Notes under the pieces: generated by a model | What the model was told of the DNA's origin: nothing | Database searches by the model: none | Seen by the model: the letters and a program-made list of their open reading frames with translations, nothing else | Assembly (NCBI GenBank): GCA_910588755.1 | Contig: CAJUQZ010000040.1 | Coordinates: 1 to 23,970, forward strand | Reading direction: 5' to 3' | From: an uncultured Lachnospiraceae bacterium | Lineage (GTDB): Bacteria > Bacillota > Clostridia > Lachnospirales > Lachnospiraceae | DNA: 23,970 bases | Part shown: positions 7,269 to 14,904 of the stretch, piece after piece | Layout of the letters: each line of letters starts with the position of its first letter | Numbering within the stretch: the first letter of the stretch is position 1 | Translations under genes and position numbers: made by a program

Positions 7269-7390
7269 TTGTTTCAGATGCTAGGCGGAGGAATGCGTCG
7301 TAGCGTTGGCTACGGCGATTGACGACAACGCCGCAAATGAACAATCAGGCAAGTCACGGTGCCAGTTACTGAATATTCGCTGTACTAGTA
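7222..7390. mobile_element. 169-bp imperfect palindrome (MITE-like) overlapping the acyltransferase 3' end
   Basis: The ends TACTAGTACAGCGAA (7222-7236) and, in reverse complement, TACTAGTACAGCGAA (7376-7390) are identical over 15 bases. Arm similarity continues through CTGGYAC, TGAC and TGATTGTT. The centre is a perfect small hairpin GTAGC-GTTG-GCTAC near 7300-7313. The whole unit can fold into one long stem. No transposase is present and no clear target duplication was seen. The repeat supplies the stop codon (7266-7268) of the acyltransferase gene. Confidence 0.7.
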
Positions 7391-7426
7391 TGCCCTCACC
7401 CATTCCCTGACGCATAGTCTCCAATC

Positions 7427-7455
7427 GAGTAGGGAAGATACATCTTCCCCTACTC
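7427..7455. repeat. near-perfect palindrome
   Basis: GAGTAGGGAAGAT pairs with ATCTTCCCCTACTC with one bulged base and a minimal loop. It lies 36 bases after the 169-bp palindrome. It may act as a terminator or be a further arm of the same repeat. No T-run follows. Confidence 0.6.
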
Positions 7456-7462
7456 GCCGCGC

Positions 7463-7505
7463 GCCCCGTGCGCCGCCTTAGCGGCATATTTCCTCTGCAC
7501 GGGGC
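7463..7505. repeat. two-tier hairpin
   Basis: The outer arms GCCCCGTGC (7463-7471) and GCACGGGGC (7497-7505) pair perfectly. Inside, GCCGC (7472-7476) pairs with GCGGC (7481-7485) around CTTA. The structure looks like a structured-RNA or repeat-element module rather than a simple terminator. Confidence 0.6.
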
Positions 7506-7513
7506 TGTGCATC

Positions 7514-7542
7514 AAAAAAACGCCATACAACAAACTCTGGCG
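7514..7542 (-). terminator. terminator candidate after the Cys-rich gene
   Basis: On the minus strand CGCCA (7538-7542) can pair with TGGCG (7521-7525), and seven T follow (7514-7520). A third copy, TGGCG on the minus strand at 7556-7560, could pair with the first arm instead, so two alternative hairpins are possible. The stem is short. Confidence 0.5.
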
Positions 7543-7628
7543 CTTTCCGGGCAGACGCCATAGAAAGCACCAGCATTTTTATCGTATCAACCGAATTTTT
7601 TAAGCTTCTGTATCCTTGACATTATCTG

Positions 7629-8594
7629 TCAGGCACCCGCGCCACCGCCTTCTACGGCCGGAGGCGTCGTCGGCGTTGGTATCACGACCGTGTCGTCAAC
7701 CGCCCCGATGCCGCAGCCGTAAACGGTCTCGCAGCTCTCCTTGTACCGCTCCTCACACTTGGGCGGCCCCAGCTCGAGCGGCTTGATTGCCAAATCAAGC
7801 AGATCGCCCGCGACAAACTTCATGCAGTTTGTGTTGTCCGGGGTGATCAGGCTTCCTTTTGGCGTGTTGATCCTGCCTGCGTTCTCCACGCGGTATCCTG
7901 AGAAGTAAAGGCTCTGCAGTACCAGTGTCAGACCTACCGTGATCGTGTTGTCGTCAAGCTCTAAGTTCAGCGCCTTCGCGATGCCGTACAGGTTAAGTCC
8001 CTGTCTGACATAGTTGTTGTCCTGCCCGAAGCCGAGATAATTGATCACCGGCCTTGGCGTCCCTGCTGCTGCCGGAATTTCGTAGCCCACACCATACGGT
8101 GCGAAGATTTCCAGCTCGACAGATGACGGGTTGGTGTCCTCGTCATAGGTGGCCTCCCCCTCCGGCGGCAGGTACGTCGCTGTGGGGTATACAGTCCCTA
8201 CCAGACGACAGTTCTCGTCATACAGGTTGACCGCAAAGGTAACTGTTAGATTTGCGAGCGTCACTACATAGCAGTTGGGTCTGCCCGCAATCGCCTCTAA
8301 CACCACACCGTCGCCGCCGCTGGTGTAGGCGATATTGACCACCTTTGCCGTGGCGGAGACTGCCGTGGGGTACGTTGTTGCGATATCTGTCCCGACCGGA
8401 AAACCCGCACACAGATTGATGCCGATTTCATCGTAAATGACTGGTGCCATCAGGCTGAGCATCGTGGGCGAACCACAGACTGGATTTGTGCACACGTCAA
8501 GGCAGCATGCGCCAGAATCCCCCTGCATACTCTGCACCATATTGCTCACGATTCTTGCCCTGCAACCACATTTTCCGGATTTACATTTTGCCAT
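7629..8594 (-). CDS. uncharacterised Cys-rich protein, 321 aa
   Basis: I do not recognise the family. The N-terminus (MAKCKSGKCGCRAR, then SGACCLDVCTNPVCGSP) holds nine cysteines in the first 40 residues. A long, beta-strand-like, largely hydrophilic region follows, with scattered cysteines, ending in a Pro/Gly/Ala-rich tail (PTPTTPPAVEGGGAGA). There is no signal peptide and no membrane segment. The cysteine-rich head and beta-rich body recall structural or spore-coat-type proteins, but that is only an impression. AAGGAGAACGCAT gives a strong ribosome site for the ATG at 8594. It is divergent from the coiled-coil gene at 8727 across 132 AT-rich bases. Confidence 0.75.
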   Translation of the reverse strand: MAKCKSGKCGCRARIVSNMVQSMQGDSGACCLDVCTNPVCGSPTMLSLMAPVIYDEIGINLCAGFPVGTDIATTYPTAVSATAKVVNIAYTSGGDGVVLEAIAGRPNCYVVTLANLTVTFAVNLYDENCRLVGTVYPTATYLPPEGEATYDEDTNPSSVELEIFAPYGVGYEIPAAAGTPRPVINYLGFGQDNNYVRQGLNLYGIAKALNLELDDNTITVGLTLVLQSLYFSGYRVENAGRINTPKGSLITPDNTNCMKFVAGDLLDLAIKPLELGPPKCEERYKESCETVYGCGIGAVDDTVVIPTPTTPPAVEGGGAGA

Positions 8595-8663
8595 ATGCGT
8601 TCTCCTTAAATATTTTTATTATATGATATGTAATTTTTTGCCGATTTGTGCCATATAATTATC

Positions 8664-8693
8664 TTGAAACACACAATCAAAGTTTCATATATA
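8664..8693 (+). promoter_or_regulatory. promoter candidate of the coiled-coil gene
   Basis: TTGAAA (8664-8669), 18 bases, then TATATA (8688-8693). An overlapping TATAAT at 8692-8697 has a 22-base spacing and is less likely. On the minus strand, TATAAT (8618-8623) is a -10 candidate for the Cys-rich gene but lacks a clear -35 box. Confidence 0.5.
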
Positions 8694-8726
8694 TAATAAA
8701 AAACGAAATAAAAACAGGTGACCACT

Positions 8727-9896
8727 ATGGGAAATGTATATTCACTTGACGCAGAAAGAAACCTGATCCTCTACCGGGCAGGAACCAATCTGTACATCAG
8801 AAGCACCTCCGGCGAAAACCTGACGCGCCCCGTCACCCTGTGCACCGACTACAGGGACAGCCTGTCTGACGCAACCTACAACGGGACTGTCTATTACGCA
8901 TACCGCAGCACGGCACTAGACATCGTCGTGCGCAGCATCACTGACTTACAGAATATCTATAAAATAAGCAGCCAGGAGATACCTGACTGCCGCGATCCAC
9001 GCCTGATTGCTTTCCGAGACGATTTGATCCTGTTCTACTCGACAAAAAGTCCGCTCAATGGCGCCTATTACCTGAAGGCCGTGTTTCCGTTAAAGCCAGG
9101 AAAGCGCATTAGCCTGCCAGAGACGGCTTACGCGGAAAGCCTCGTCTATGGAATCCTCGTCATGACTGACCGGATAATTCTCTGCGCCATCTCCCCCAAA
9201 AAGCAGATGCTGTTCTCGCTCAATACCGCCTACGAGCCCGCCATCTATCCACCTGACAGCCCCAGACTCGAAGCACAGCTCTGCGACGCGCAGCAAAAAC
9301 TTGACAGCACATCCGCAAAGCTCAATGACGCGCAGCAAAAACTCGACAACGCAACGGATAAACTCACTGATACACAACAAAAGCTCGACACCTCGTCAGC
9401 AAAACTCAACGACGCACAGCAACAGCTTAACACCACAGCTGCAAAACTCGACGACACGACGGCAAAGCTACGTGACACACAACAAAAACTTGACACTTCA
9501 TCGGCACAACTGCGCCATGCAAACCAAAAGCTTGATACTACAACGGCAAAACTCAACGACACGCAGCAACAGCTCGACAACATAACGGCAAAGCTGCACG
9601 ACACGCAGCAGCGCTTCGACGATACCACGAATGAGCTGGTACGAACAAAGAGCAGCCTATCCGACGCCCAGCACGTAGCCGAAAAACTCCAGACGCAAAA
9701 TGCCCGCCTAGAAGCGGCGCTGCAATCACAGGAACAGACGCACAACGCCACCATCGAGAGTGTCCGTGCCCAGTACAGTGAGCTGATGAACACCGCCACC
9801 CGCTACCGCGAGGAAGCCGCGCGCTGGCATGGCATAGCCCACAGGCGAGACGCCAAACCAATCCCTGGTGAAAGCCTGATCACGGACAGCTGGTAA
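8727..9896 (+). CDS. protein with beta-rich head and 14-residue-repeat coiled coil, 389 aa
   Basis: Family not recognised. Residues 1-175 look like a set of short beta strands, possibly propeller-like (NLILYRAGTNLYIRSTSG, TVYYAYRSTALDIVVRSI, DDLILFYSTK). From residue 187 come eight near-perfect 14-residue repeats of the form D(A/T)QQKLDxxxAKLx, plus single-heptad inserts. The period of two heptads with Leu at fixed places indicates a long coiled coil. Further helix follows to about residue 365. There is no signal peptide or membrane span. The ATG at 8727 is preferred: AGGTG lies six bases before it, and an upstream GTG at 8718 is part of that ribosome site. It is divergent from the Cys-rich gene and convergent with the NrtR gene, with only 37 bases between stop codons. 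Confidence 0.8.
   Translation: MGNVYSLDAERNLILYRAGTNLYIRSTSGENLTRPVTLCTDYRDSLSDATYNGTVYYAYRSTALDIVVRSITDLQNIYKISSQEIPDCRDPRLIAFRDDLILFYSTKSPLNGAYYLKAVFPLKPGKRISLPETAYAESLVYGILVMTDRIILCAISPKKQMLFSLNTAYEPAIYPPDSPRLEAQLCDAQQKLDSTSAKLNDAQQKLDNATDKLTDTQQKLDTSSAKLNDAQQQLNTTAAKLDDTTAKLRDTQQKLDTSSAQLRHANQKLDTTTAKLNDTQQQLDNITAKLHDTQQRFDDTTNELVRTKSSLSDAQHVAEKLQTQNARLEAALQSQEQTHNATIESVRAQYSELMNTATRYREEAARWHGIAHRRDAKPIPGESLITDSW
9276..9641 (+). repeat. 42-base tandem repeat coding for the coiled coil
   Basis: Units of 42 bases (14 codons) start near 9285 with GACGCGCAGCAAAAACT-type sequence. The series runs as four full units, one half unit (7 codons), four full units, then a half unit. Synonymous and Ala/Thr/Ser changes separate the copies. 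The insertion of half units keeps the heptad phase. Confidence 0.85.
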
Positions 9897-9933
9897 ATCG
9901 CCCAGAGCATATTCGAAAAATGCCGCCTGGACA

Positions 9934-10857
9934 TCACTGGTAAAACCGGTCAAGATTCCTCGCATACGCCTTCGCCGGCCTGTGCCCCCCGTTTGGCAGG
10001 AACCGGTCCGTCTCAACCACATACTCCGCGATCTTGCGGCGGAAATTCGGTTTGATCAGCTCCTGGCCGGATATCAGCTCTACCGCCTCCTGCAGATCCG
10101 TCAGGGTGAAATATTCCGGCATGAAGTCAAAGGCGATCCGTATATCGCTCCCGAGCATACGCCGCAGGCGGTTAAAGACACTGGTGATGATCTTGGCGTG
10201 GTCAAACGCGATCCCCTGTGCATCGATGAGCTCATATGTGACAATCTGGTGATAATCCCGGTACACGATATGTTCCCTGACCACCGCGCGAAGCGTGGCG
10301 GCCGCAGCCTGGTCCGCCGCTTCGCTGTCCTGCAGCAGCAGCTCATAGTCATTCTCACAGGTGATCCTGTTGCCCTGCTCCTCTTTCCTGTCCGCCGTCC
10401 GCCGCACCGTGATGTCAAACCACCTGGCCTCGCTGGCGTCACCGCTGGCCTCAAGATACCCGTTTGCAAGATCGTCCTCACTCAGCACGGCGACAAAAGC
10501 CTGTGAGAGGATCCAGCCTCTGGGATCGCGTCCGCTGTCACTAAAGACATCACACAGCTCCAGATACGCCTTGTCGGTTCCGGTCTCCTCCTTTAACTCG
10601 CGCCTTGCCGTCTCCTGTATGGATTCCCCCCTCTGCATAAAGCCGCCCGGAAGCGCCCACTCTCCCATAAAAGGCTGCTCGGCGCGCCTGATCAACAGCA
10701 GCCGCAGCGTTTTAGTGGGAAGTCTGCGGTAATCGCTGCCCTCCGCCGTCTTCCTTCCGATGGAAAACACCGCGATATCCGCCGCGATGGAGGGGCGGTC
10801 ATACTGGCTGATATCATAGTCCTCCAAAAAATCTTTGTCTTGTATTGTCTGGTTCAT
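9934..10857 (-). CDS. NrtR-type Nudix regulator of NAD metabolism
   Basis: A 307-residue protein with an N-terminal Nudix domain (about 25-170) and a C-terminal winged-helix segment (about 225-300), the NrtR architecture. The C-terminal YFTLTDLQEAVELISGQE followed by KPNFRRKI is the typical NrtR DNA-binding signature. NrtR proteins repress NAD genes, with ADP-ribose or NAD-related ligands as effectors. Here the Nudix box at 72-94 (G-x5-E-x7-RELKEETGT) is complete, whereas many regulators have a broken box, so hydrolase activity may persist. GAGGAG precedes the ATG at 10857. It is the last gene of the apparent NAD operon, 125 bases after nadE. A pure ADP-ribose pyrophosphatase is the alternative, but the C-terminal domain argues against it. 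Confidence 0.85.
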   Translation of the reverse strand: MNQTIQDKDFLEDYDISQYDRPSIAADIAVFSIGRKTAEGSDYRRLPTKTLRLLLIRRAEQPFMGEWALPGGFMQRGESIQETARRELKEETGTDKAYLELCDVFSDSGRDPRGWILSQAFVAVLSEDDLANGYLEASGDASEARWFDITVRRTADRKEEQGNRITCENDYELLLQDSEAADQAAAATLRAVVREHIVYRDYHQIVTYELIDAQGIAFDHAKIITSVFNRLRRMLGSDIRIAFDFMPEYFTLTDLQEAVELISGQELIKPNFRRKIAEYVVETDRFLPNGGHRPAKAYARNLDRFYQ

Positions 10858-10982
10858 TTTTTCTCCTCACCTTATCTGTATTTTCCCATGACATCTGTCG
10901 TGTGTCCGATGCCTTGCTGTGCGGTAAAATCAGCCAACGAATACACATATACACCTTCGTTATCCTTATATGCAAAACTGAT

Positions 10983-12959
10983 TTAGCACCCCGTAAACTC
11001 CTCCGGCTCGACCTCCGCAGGCAGGCGCAGGTCCCCGCGCGGGCTGACGGACACGGAGCCTACTTTGACGCCGTCCGGCATACAGTTGCGCTTGAACTGC
11101 TGCTGGAAAAACCGCCTGTAAAATACCTTCTGCCACTTCGCGATCTCCTCGTCGCTGAATCTGTACTCGCTGCTCCTGCGGACAGCCTCGCGGCACAGAC
11201 AGGAAATCTCGTCGGGGGACATTCCGTAACGAAGCGTATAGTACAGGAAAAAGTCATGCAGGATATAGGAGCCGACGGTTTCCTCGGTTTTCTGCGCAAT
11301 CGTCCCGTCCGCATTGGGTGGAAGAAGTTCCGGGCTCACCGGCGTGTCGATGATATCCTCGATCACTGTCCGCATACCGGCAAATCCGTTTTCGTCCATG
11401 TGGTGGCCGACCTCGTCAACCAGCGTGCGCACCAGTGTCTTTGGAATGCTCGTGTTGACGGCGTACATGCTCATATGGTCGCCGTTGTAGGTACACCAGC
11501 CGAGCGCCAGCTCCGACAAGTCGCCTGTGCCGACGACAAAGCCGCCCTCCTTGTTCGCCACGTCCATCAGAATCTGCGTGCGCTCGCGCGCCTGACAGTT
11601 TTCATACGTGACATCGTGCACGCTCTCGTCCTGTCCGATGTCCCTAAAGTGCTGCCGCACCGAATCGGCGATGCCAATTTCCCTGACTGTGCAGCCAAGG
11701 TGCTGCATCAGCGTCATGGAGTTGTTCTTTGTGCGGTCTGTCGTGCCAAAGCCCGGCATCGTGATACCCATTACGGTGTCCGGACAGAGCCCCAGATCCT
11801 TGACAGCCTGCGCGCACACCAGCAGCGCAAGCGTCGAGTCTAAACCGCCCGACACGCCGACAACGACACACCTGCTCTTTGTCGCCTCGATGCGCCGTGC
11901 AAGCGCCGTGACCTGCATCTGGAAAATGTCAAGGCTGCGCTCCCTGCGGCTTGAGGAAGGCACAAACGGCGTGATGGACAGCTTTGCGAGCAGCTCCTTC
12001 TTTTCCATGAGCGGTTTTTTGCATGAAATGCGCTCGTAGCGGCGCGCCTGAAAGGTATTTTTGCACTCGGAGTACGTCTTGTTTGCAATCCTGTCATGCC
12101 GTATCTTCGTGAGGTTGAAATCCCTTATCAGCTCCGCGCCGCTAAAGGACGGGCCCTTGCTACTAAAGGGCGAGCCCTCACCGAGAAGCTTACCGTTCTC
12201 GTACATCAGTGTGTGTCCGCTGAAAACAAGGTCCGAGGTGGACTCGTACTGCCCTGCGGACACGTACACATAACCGCAGATGCAGCCTGCCGACGCGGCG
12301 CCCAGCATATTTTTGCGATACTGCGCCTTGCCGATGACCTCGTTGGAGGCGGAGAGATTGACGATGATCTCCGCCCCATTCAGCGCAAGCAGCCGCCCCG
12401 GCGAGACGGGCGCCCATGCGTCCTCGCAGATCTCGATGCCGACGCAAACCTTTTTGTCCGTGCCAAGCTCCAGGATCACATTGTTTCCAAAAACCGTTTG
12501 CAGGGTTTCCATACCACACGCAATCTCCATCTCCTGCGCGTCCTGCTCGCCGGCGCTAAACCATCTCTTCTCATAAAATTCGCCGTAATTTGGCAGATAC
12601 GTCTTTGGCACGACGGCAACCAGGCTGCCATTGTGGAGCACCGCGGCACAGTTAAACAGCTCGCCCTCTTTTTCCAGCGGCAGTCCGACCACGAGCGCCG
12701 CGCCGCCCTCGCCGTACTGCTTCGTGTGCCGGACAAGGCTGTACAGCCCTTTGCGCGCCATGTCCAGAAGATTGCGGTTGTTAAACAAATCCGCGCAGGT
12801 ATACCCTGTCAGCGAGAGCTCCGGCGTGACGATCAGATCCGCCTGCATCGCCAGACTGTCGTACCCTTTCTGGATCTCCTGACAATTTTTTGCGACATTT
12901 CCGATGTGGACTCTCGGCACAATTGCCGCTGCCCGAAATAAATTTAATGTGTTCTCCAT
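10983..12959 (-). CDS. glutamine-dependent NAD(+) synthetase
   Basis: A 658-residue two-domain enzyme that converts deamido-NAD to NAD using glutamine and ATP. The N-terminal nitrilase-like amidase has the Glu-Lys-Cys triad at E47 (TPELSLTGYTC), K119 (VVPKTYLPNYGEFYEKRWF) and C178 (VGIEICEDAWAP). The C-terminal ATP-pyrophosphatase domain has SGGLDS at 370-375, and later GTGDLSELALGWCTYNGDHM. The length is usual for the glutaminase-fused form. A weak ribosome site (AAGGGATGG) lies upstream of ATG 12959. The gene follows the small J1-like gene by 32 bases and provides the last step of the salvage route encoded upstream. Confidence 0.97.
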   Translation of the reverse strand: MENTLNLFRAAAIVPRVHIGNVAKNCQEIQKGYDSLAMQADLIVTPELSLTGYTCADLFNNRNLLDMARKGLYSLVRHTKQYGEGGAALVVGLPLEKEGELFNCAAVLHNGSLVAVVPKTYLPNYGEFYEKRWFSAGEQDAQEMEIACGMETLQTVFGNNVILELGTDKKVCVGIEICEDAWAPVSPGRLLALNGAEIIVNLSASNEVIGKAQYRKNMLGAASAGCICGYVYVSAGQYESTSDLVFSGHTLMYENGKLLGEGSPFSSKGPSFSGAELIRDFNLTKIRHDRIANKTYSECKNTFQARRYERISCKKPLMEKKELLAKLSITPFVPSSSRRERSLDIFQMQVTALARRIEATKSRCVVVGVSGGLDSTLALLVCAQAVKDLGLCPDTVMGITMPGFGTTDRTKNNSMTLMQHLGCTVREIGIADSVRQHFRDIGQDESVHDVTYENCQARERTQILMDVANKEGGFVVGTGDLSELALGWCTYNGDHMSMYAVNTSIPKTLVRTLVDEVGHHMDENGFAGMRTVIEDIIDTPVSPELLPPNADGTIAQKTEETVGSYILHDFFLYYTLRYGMSPDEISCLCREAVRRSSEYRFSDEEIAKWQKVFYRRFFQQQFKRNCMPDGVKVGSVSVSPRGDLRLPAEVEPEEFTGC

Positions 12960-12991
12960 CCTGATTATCCATCCCTTTTCCTTGTTTTTCC

Positions 12992-13339
12992 TTACTGCGC
13001 GGCCCCAAACGAACTGACCACCTGTATATATCCTATTATGTGGCGGTTGAAGCTGTCAAGCTCTTCTGCGGGAACCCACAGCTCCTGGTGATGCGCGCCC
13101 CCGACCGTGTGAACCTCGAACTGCGCAGCATACGCGTCATCGATCTCAAACCGGGTGACGTACCCCCTGTGGTCCTCGTTATATTTTACATTCCACTGCG
13201 ACGCGATCTCCGCCGCGTACCTTTCATTTAAGACCGGATAGAAGATCGGCTGCTCCGGCAGTCTTGGCGGATACGCTGCATAGCCGCTGTCCCGGATCAG
13301 CTCCAGCTCCTTTGTCCCCACAGGCCGATATAATATCAT
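12992..13339 (-). CDS. small protein resembling those annotated 'ADP-ribosylation/crystallin J1'
   Basis: A 115-residue soluble protein. MILYRPVGTKELELIRDSGY, PPRLPEQPIFYPVLN, a central GYVTRF strand and EVHTVGGAHHQELWVPAEEL match my recollection of small bacterial proteins carrying that database name. The biochemical function of the family is not established. The name hints at ADP-ribose chemistry, which would suit the NAD context. The ATG at 13339 has a perfect GGAGG and lies five bases after the upstream stop codon, so it is cotranslated with the phosphoribosyltransferase. I am sure it is a gene, less sure of the family. Confidence 0.7.
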   Translation of the reverse strand: MILYRPVGTKELELIRDSGYAAYPPRLPEQPIFYPVLNERYAAEIASQWNVKYNEDHRGYVTRFEIDDAYAAQFEVHTVGGAHHQELWVPAEELDSFNRHIIGYIQVVSSFGAAQ

Positions 13340-13344
13340 TTTAC

Positions 13345-14823
13345 TTAACCTCCAAAATGACCGTTGTTGAGCCGCTCCCGGATCTCTGCAAGCGACTGTT
13401 CCCTCACAAGCTTTCCATCGCGGTACACCACCTCGAGCAGGTTTTCTTCCCCGGCGATACTCTTGGTGGTATAGCCGTCCGCAAAGGTAAGTTCCTTGTC
13501 CGCACCGCGGTACACACGGCAGAGCCCCCGCTGGCTCTTCTTGAAGCCGCCCTCTTTGGGGTCTTTAAAAATGGGAACCGGCCTGCCGTCCACCTCGCAG
13601 TATGTCGCCTTGATGCAGGAGCTGAAGGTGTCCCTCGTAAACGGCTTGAGCTGGTCTTCCTCCTCGATGCACTGCATGCTGAAGCTTCCCACACCCAGCA
13701 CGACATTGCTGCAGGCAAAACCGTTTTCGGTCAAAATCCGATAGATTTCCTCACACCGCCGGATCGTAATGCTGTCACCATAGATGGCCTTTACATGGGG
13801 ATCAAGCACTTTATATCCCTTAGCGTTTACGGTTCCGCCAAAAATATCCCACAATCTGAACACCGTTTTTGTCACGACCTCCACACAGTCCCCGCTGTCG
13901 CCGCGCATCAGCATACAGCCGTTGTGCGCCATGATCTCGCCTTTAAGCTGCGGGAGCACATTGTCGATGATATTCCAGTAATCGTAGGAATCGAGCACGG
14001 CCGAAAAGCTTGTGTCGGGATAAATCTCTGTGAGCAGCCTGCGCAGCAGCGTGATCTCGTCGCCATCGACCGCGTAATTGCTGCACATCACGGAATGCTC
14101 CGTGCTGACTGCCCCGAGCGCGACCGGCTCTTTGGTACAGTCGCAGAAGTACATCTGTTCGAGGAACGGTATCACGGGAACCGTAGCCGTATTTAAAAAA
14201 GAAAGGCACCAGCCCGCACTGGACTTCACCGCCGACTGCAGGCACTCCTGCCCGCGGAATGAGAAATCGCCAAGCGCCCTTGCCTTTGACACCGAATCAT
14301 CCACAGACAGGTCATAATACCGGTTGACAATCTCACGGTAAGTCGCCCCGACCGTGGCGCTGATCATCGGATGCCACAGCTCCGCGCTGATCAGGGATTC
14401 CAGCGCCTGGGGCAGCCATGCAAAACCGGGGTGCGTGTTGCTGATCTCAAACATCGGCACATGCATGGGGACTTTCGTTCCCTCCGGAAGCGCCCTGATC
14501 TCGATTGGCAGATACTGCAGCCTGTGAAGCCGCTCGATCTTTTCTGTGCTGTACGCCTTTTTGCCAAGCGCCGCGCCGAGTACCCGGTCATACTCACCGA
14601 CAACCGCCTCTAAGTCCCTGTCAAAAAACGCCTCCTCAAAGTATTCAATCAGATACGTCTTGATAAATGCCTGCAGGCCGAACATCACGACATGGTCCCA
14701 CATCTTTACCCGGCTCATGCGCGGCGTAAAGTACGACACGGATTTTTCTATTTTTTCGGGCAGCATATCGGAGTGTACCGCCTTATAAAAATCAATTAAA
14801 AGCATTGGATTTGTTCTTTTCAT
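13345..14823 (-). CDS. NAMPT-type (nicotinate) phosphoribosyltransferase
   Basis: A 492-residue enzyme of the NAMPT/NadV branch, not the classical PncB branch. Conserved features, aligned by eye with human NAMPT, are the N-terminal NPMLLIDFYKAVHSDMLP, GDFSFRG (186-191; human DFGYRG with F193 and R196), H243 (STEHS; human H247), R307 and D309 (MRGDSG; human R311 and D313), and YGDSITI. At the position of human D219, which reads the amide of nicotinamide, this protein has Ala213 (NTATV against GTDTV). Together with PncA and NadE in the operon this favours nicotinate as substrate, giving NaMN. The ATG at 14823 has GGAGAG upstream; an earlier ATG at 14865 has none. Confidence 0.9.
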   Translation of the reverse strand: MKRTNPMLLIDFYKAVHSDMLPEKIEKSVSYFTPRMSRVKMWDHVVMFGLQAFIKTYLIEYFEEAFFDRDLEAVVGEYDRVLGAALGKKAYSTEKIERLHRLQYLPIEIRALPEGTKVPMHVPMFEISNTHPGFAWLPQALESLISAELWHPMISATVGATYREIVNRYYDLSVDDSVSKARALGDFSFRGQECLQSAVKSSAGWCLSFLNTATVPVIPFLEQMYFCDCTKEPVALGAVSTEHSVMCSNYAVDGDEITLLRRLLTEIYPDTSFSAVLDSYDYWNIIDNVLPQLKGEIMAHNGCMLMRGDSGDCVEVVTKTVFRLWDIFGGTVNAKGYKVLDPHVKAIYGDSITIRRCEEIYRILTENGFACSNVVLGVGSFSMQCIEEEDQLKPFTRDTFSSCIKATYCEVDGRPVPIFKDPKEGGFKKSQRGLCRVYRGADKELTFADGYTTKSIAGEENLLEVVYRDGKLVREQSLAEIRERLNNGHFGG

Positions 14824-14904
14824 GATAATCTCTCCATTCCTGTTCAATATCATTCGATCCTGCAATCAGAGTGTGCCAAAGTATCCGATTGGTCAGCAGG
14901 CGTT

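Noticed and set aside
9285..9641. Direct repeats considered as a CRISPR array
   Set aside because: The 42-base units are contiguous without spacers and in frame with a coding sequence.
9245..9799. Minus-strand frame of 184 codons rich in Ser/Cys/Val opposite the coiled-coil repeats
   Set aside because: It stays open because the 42-base repeat is a multiple of three; the product is a trivial repeat, and the plus-strand protein has promoter, ribosome site and heptad logic.
10845..11843. Plus-strand frame of 332 codons opposite nadE
   Set aside because: Antisense of the confidently identified nadE; no ribosome site or family features.
12096..12941. Plus-strand frame of 281 codons opposite nadE
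   Set aside because: Same reason: the nitrilase domain of NadE on the other strand is unambiguous.
13264..14196. Plus-strand frame of 310 codons opposite the phosphoribosyltransferase
   Set aside because: Shadow of a real gene with conserved catalytic residues; long only because of codon bias.
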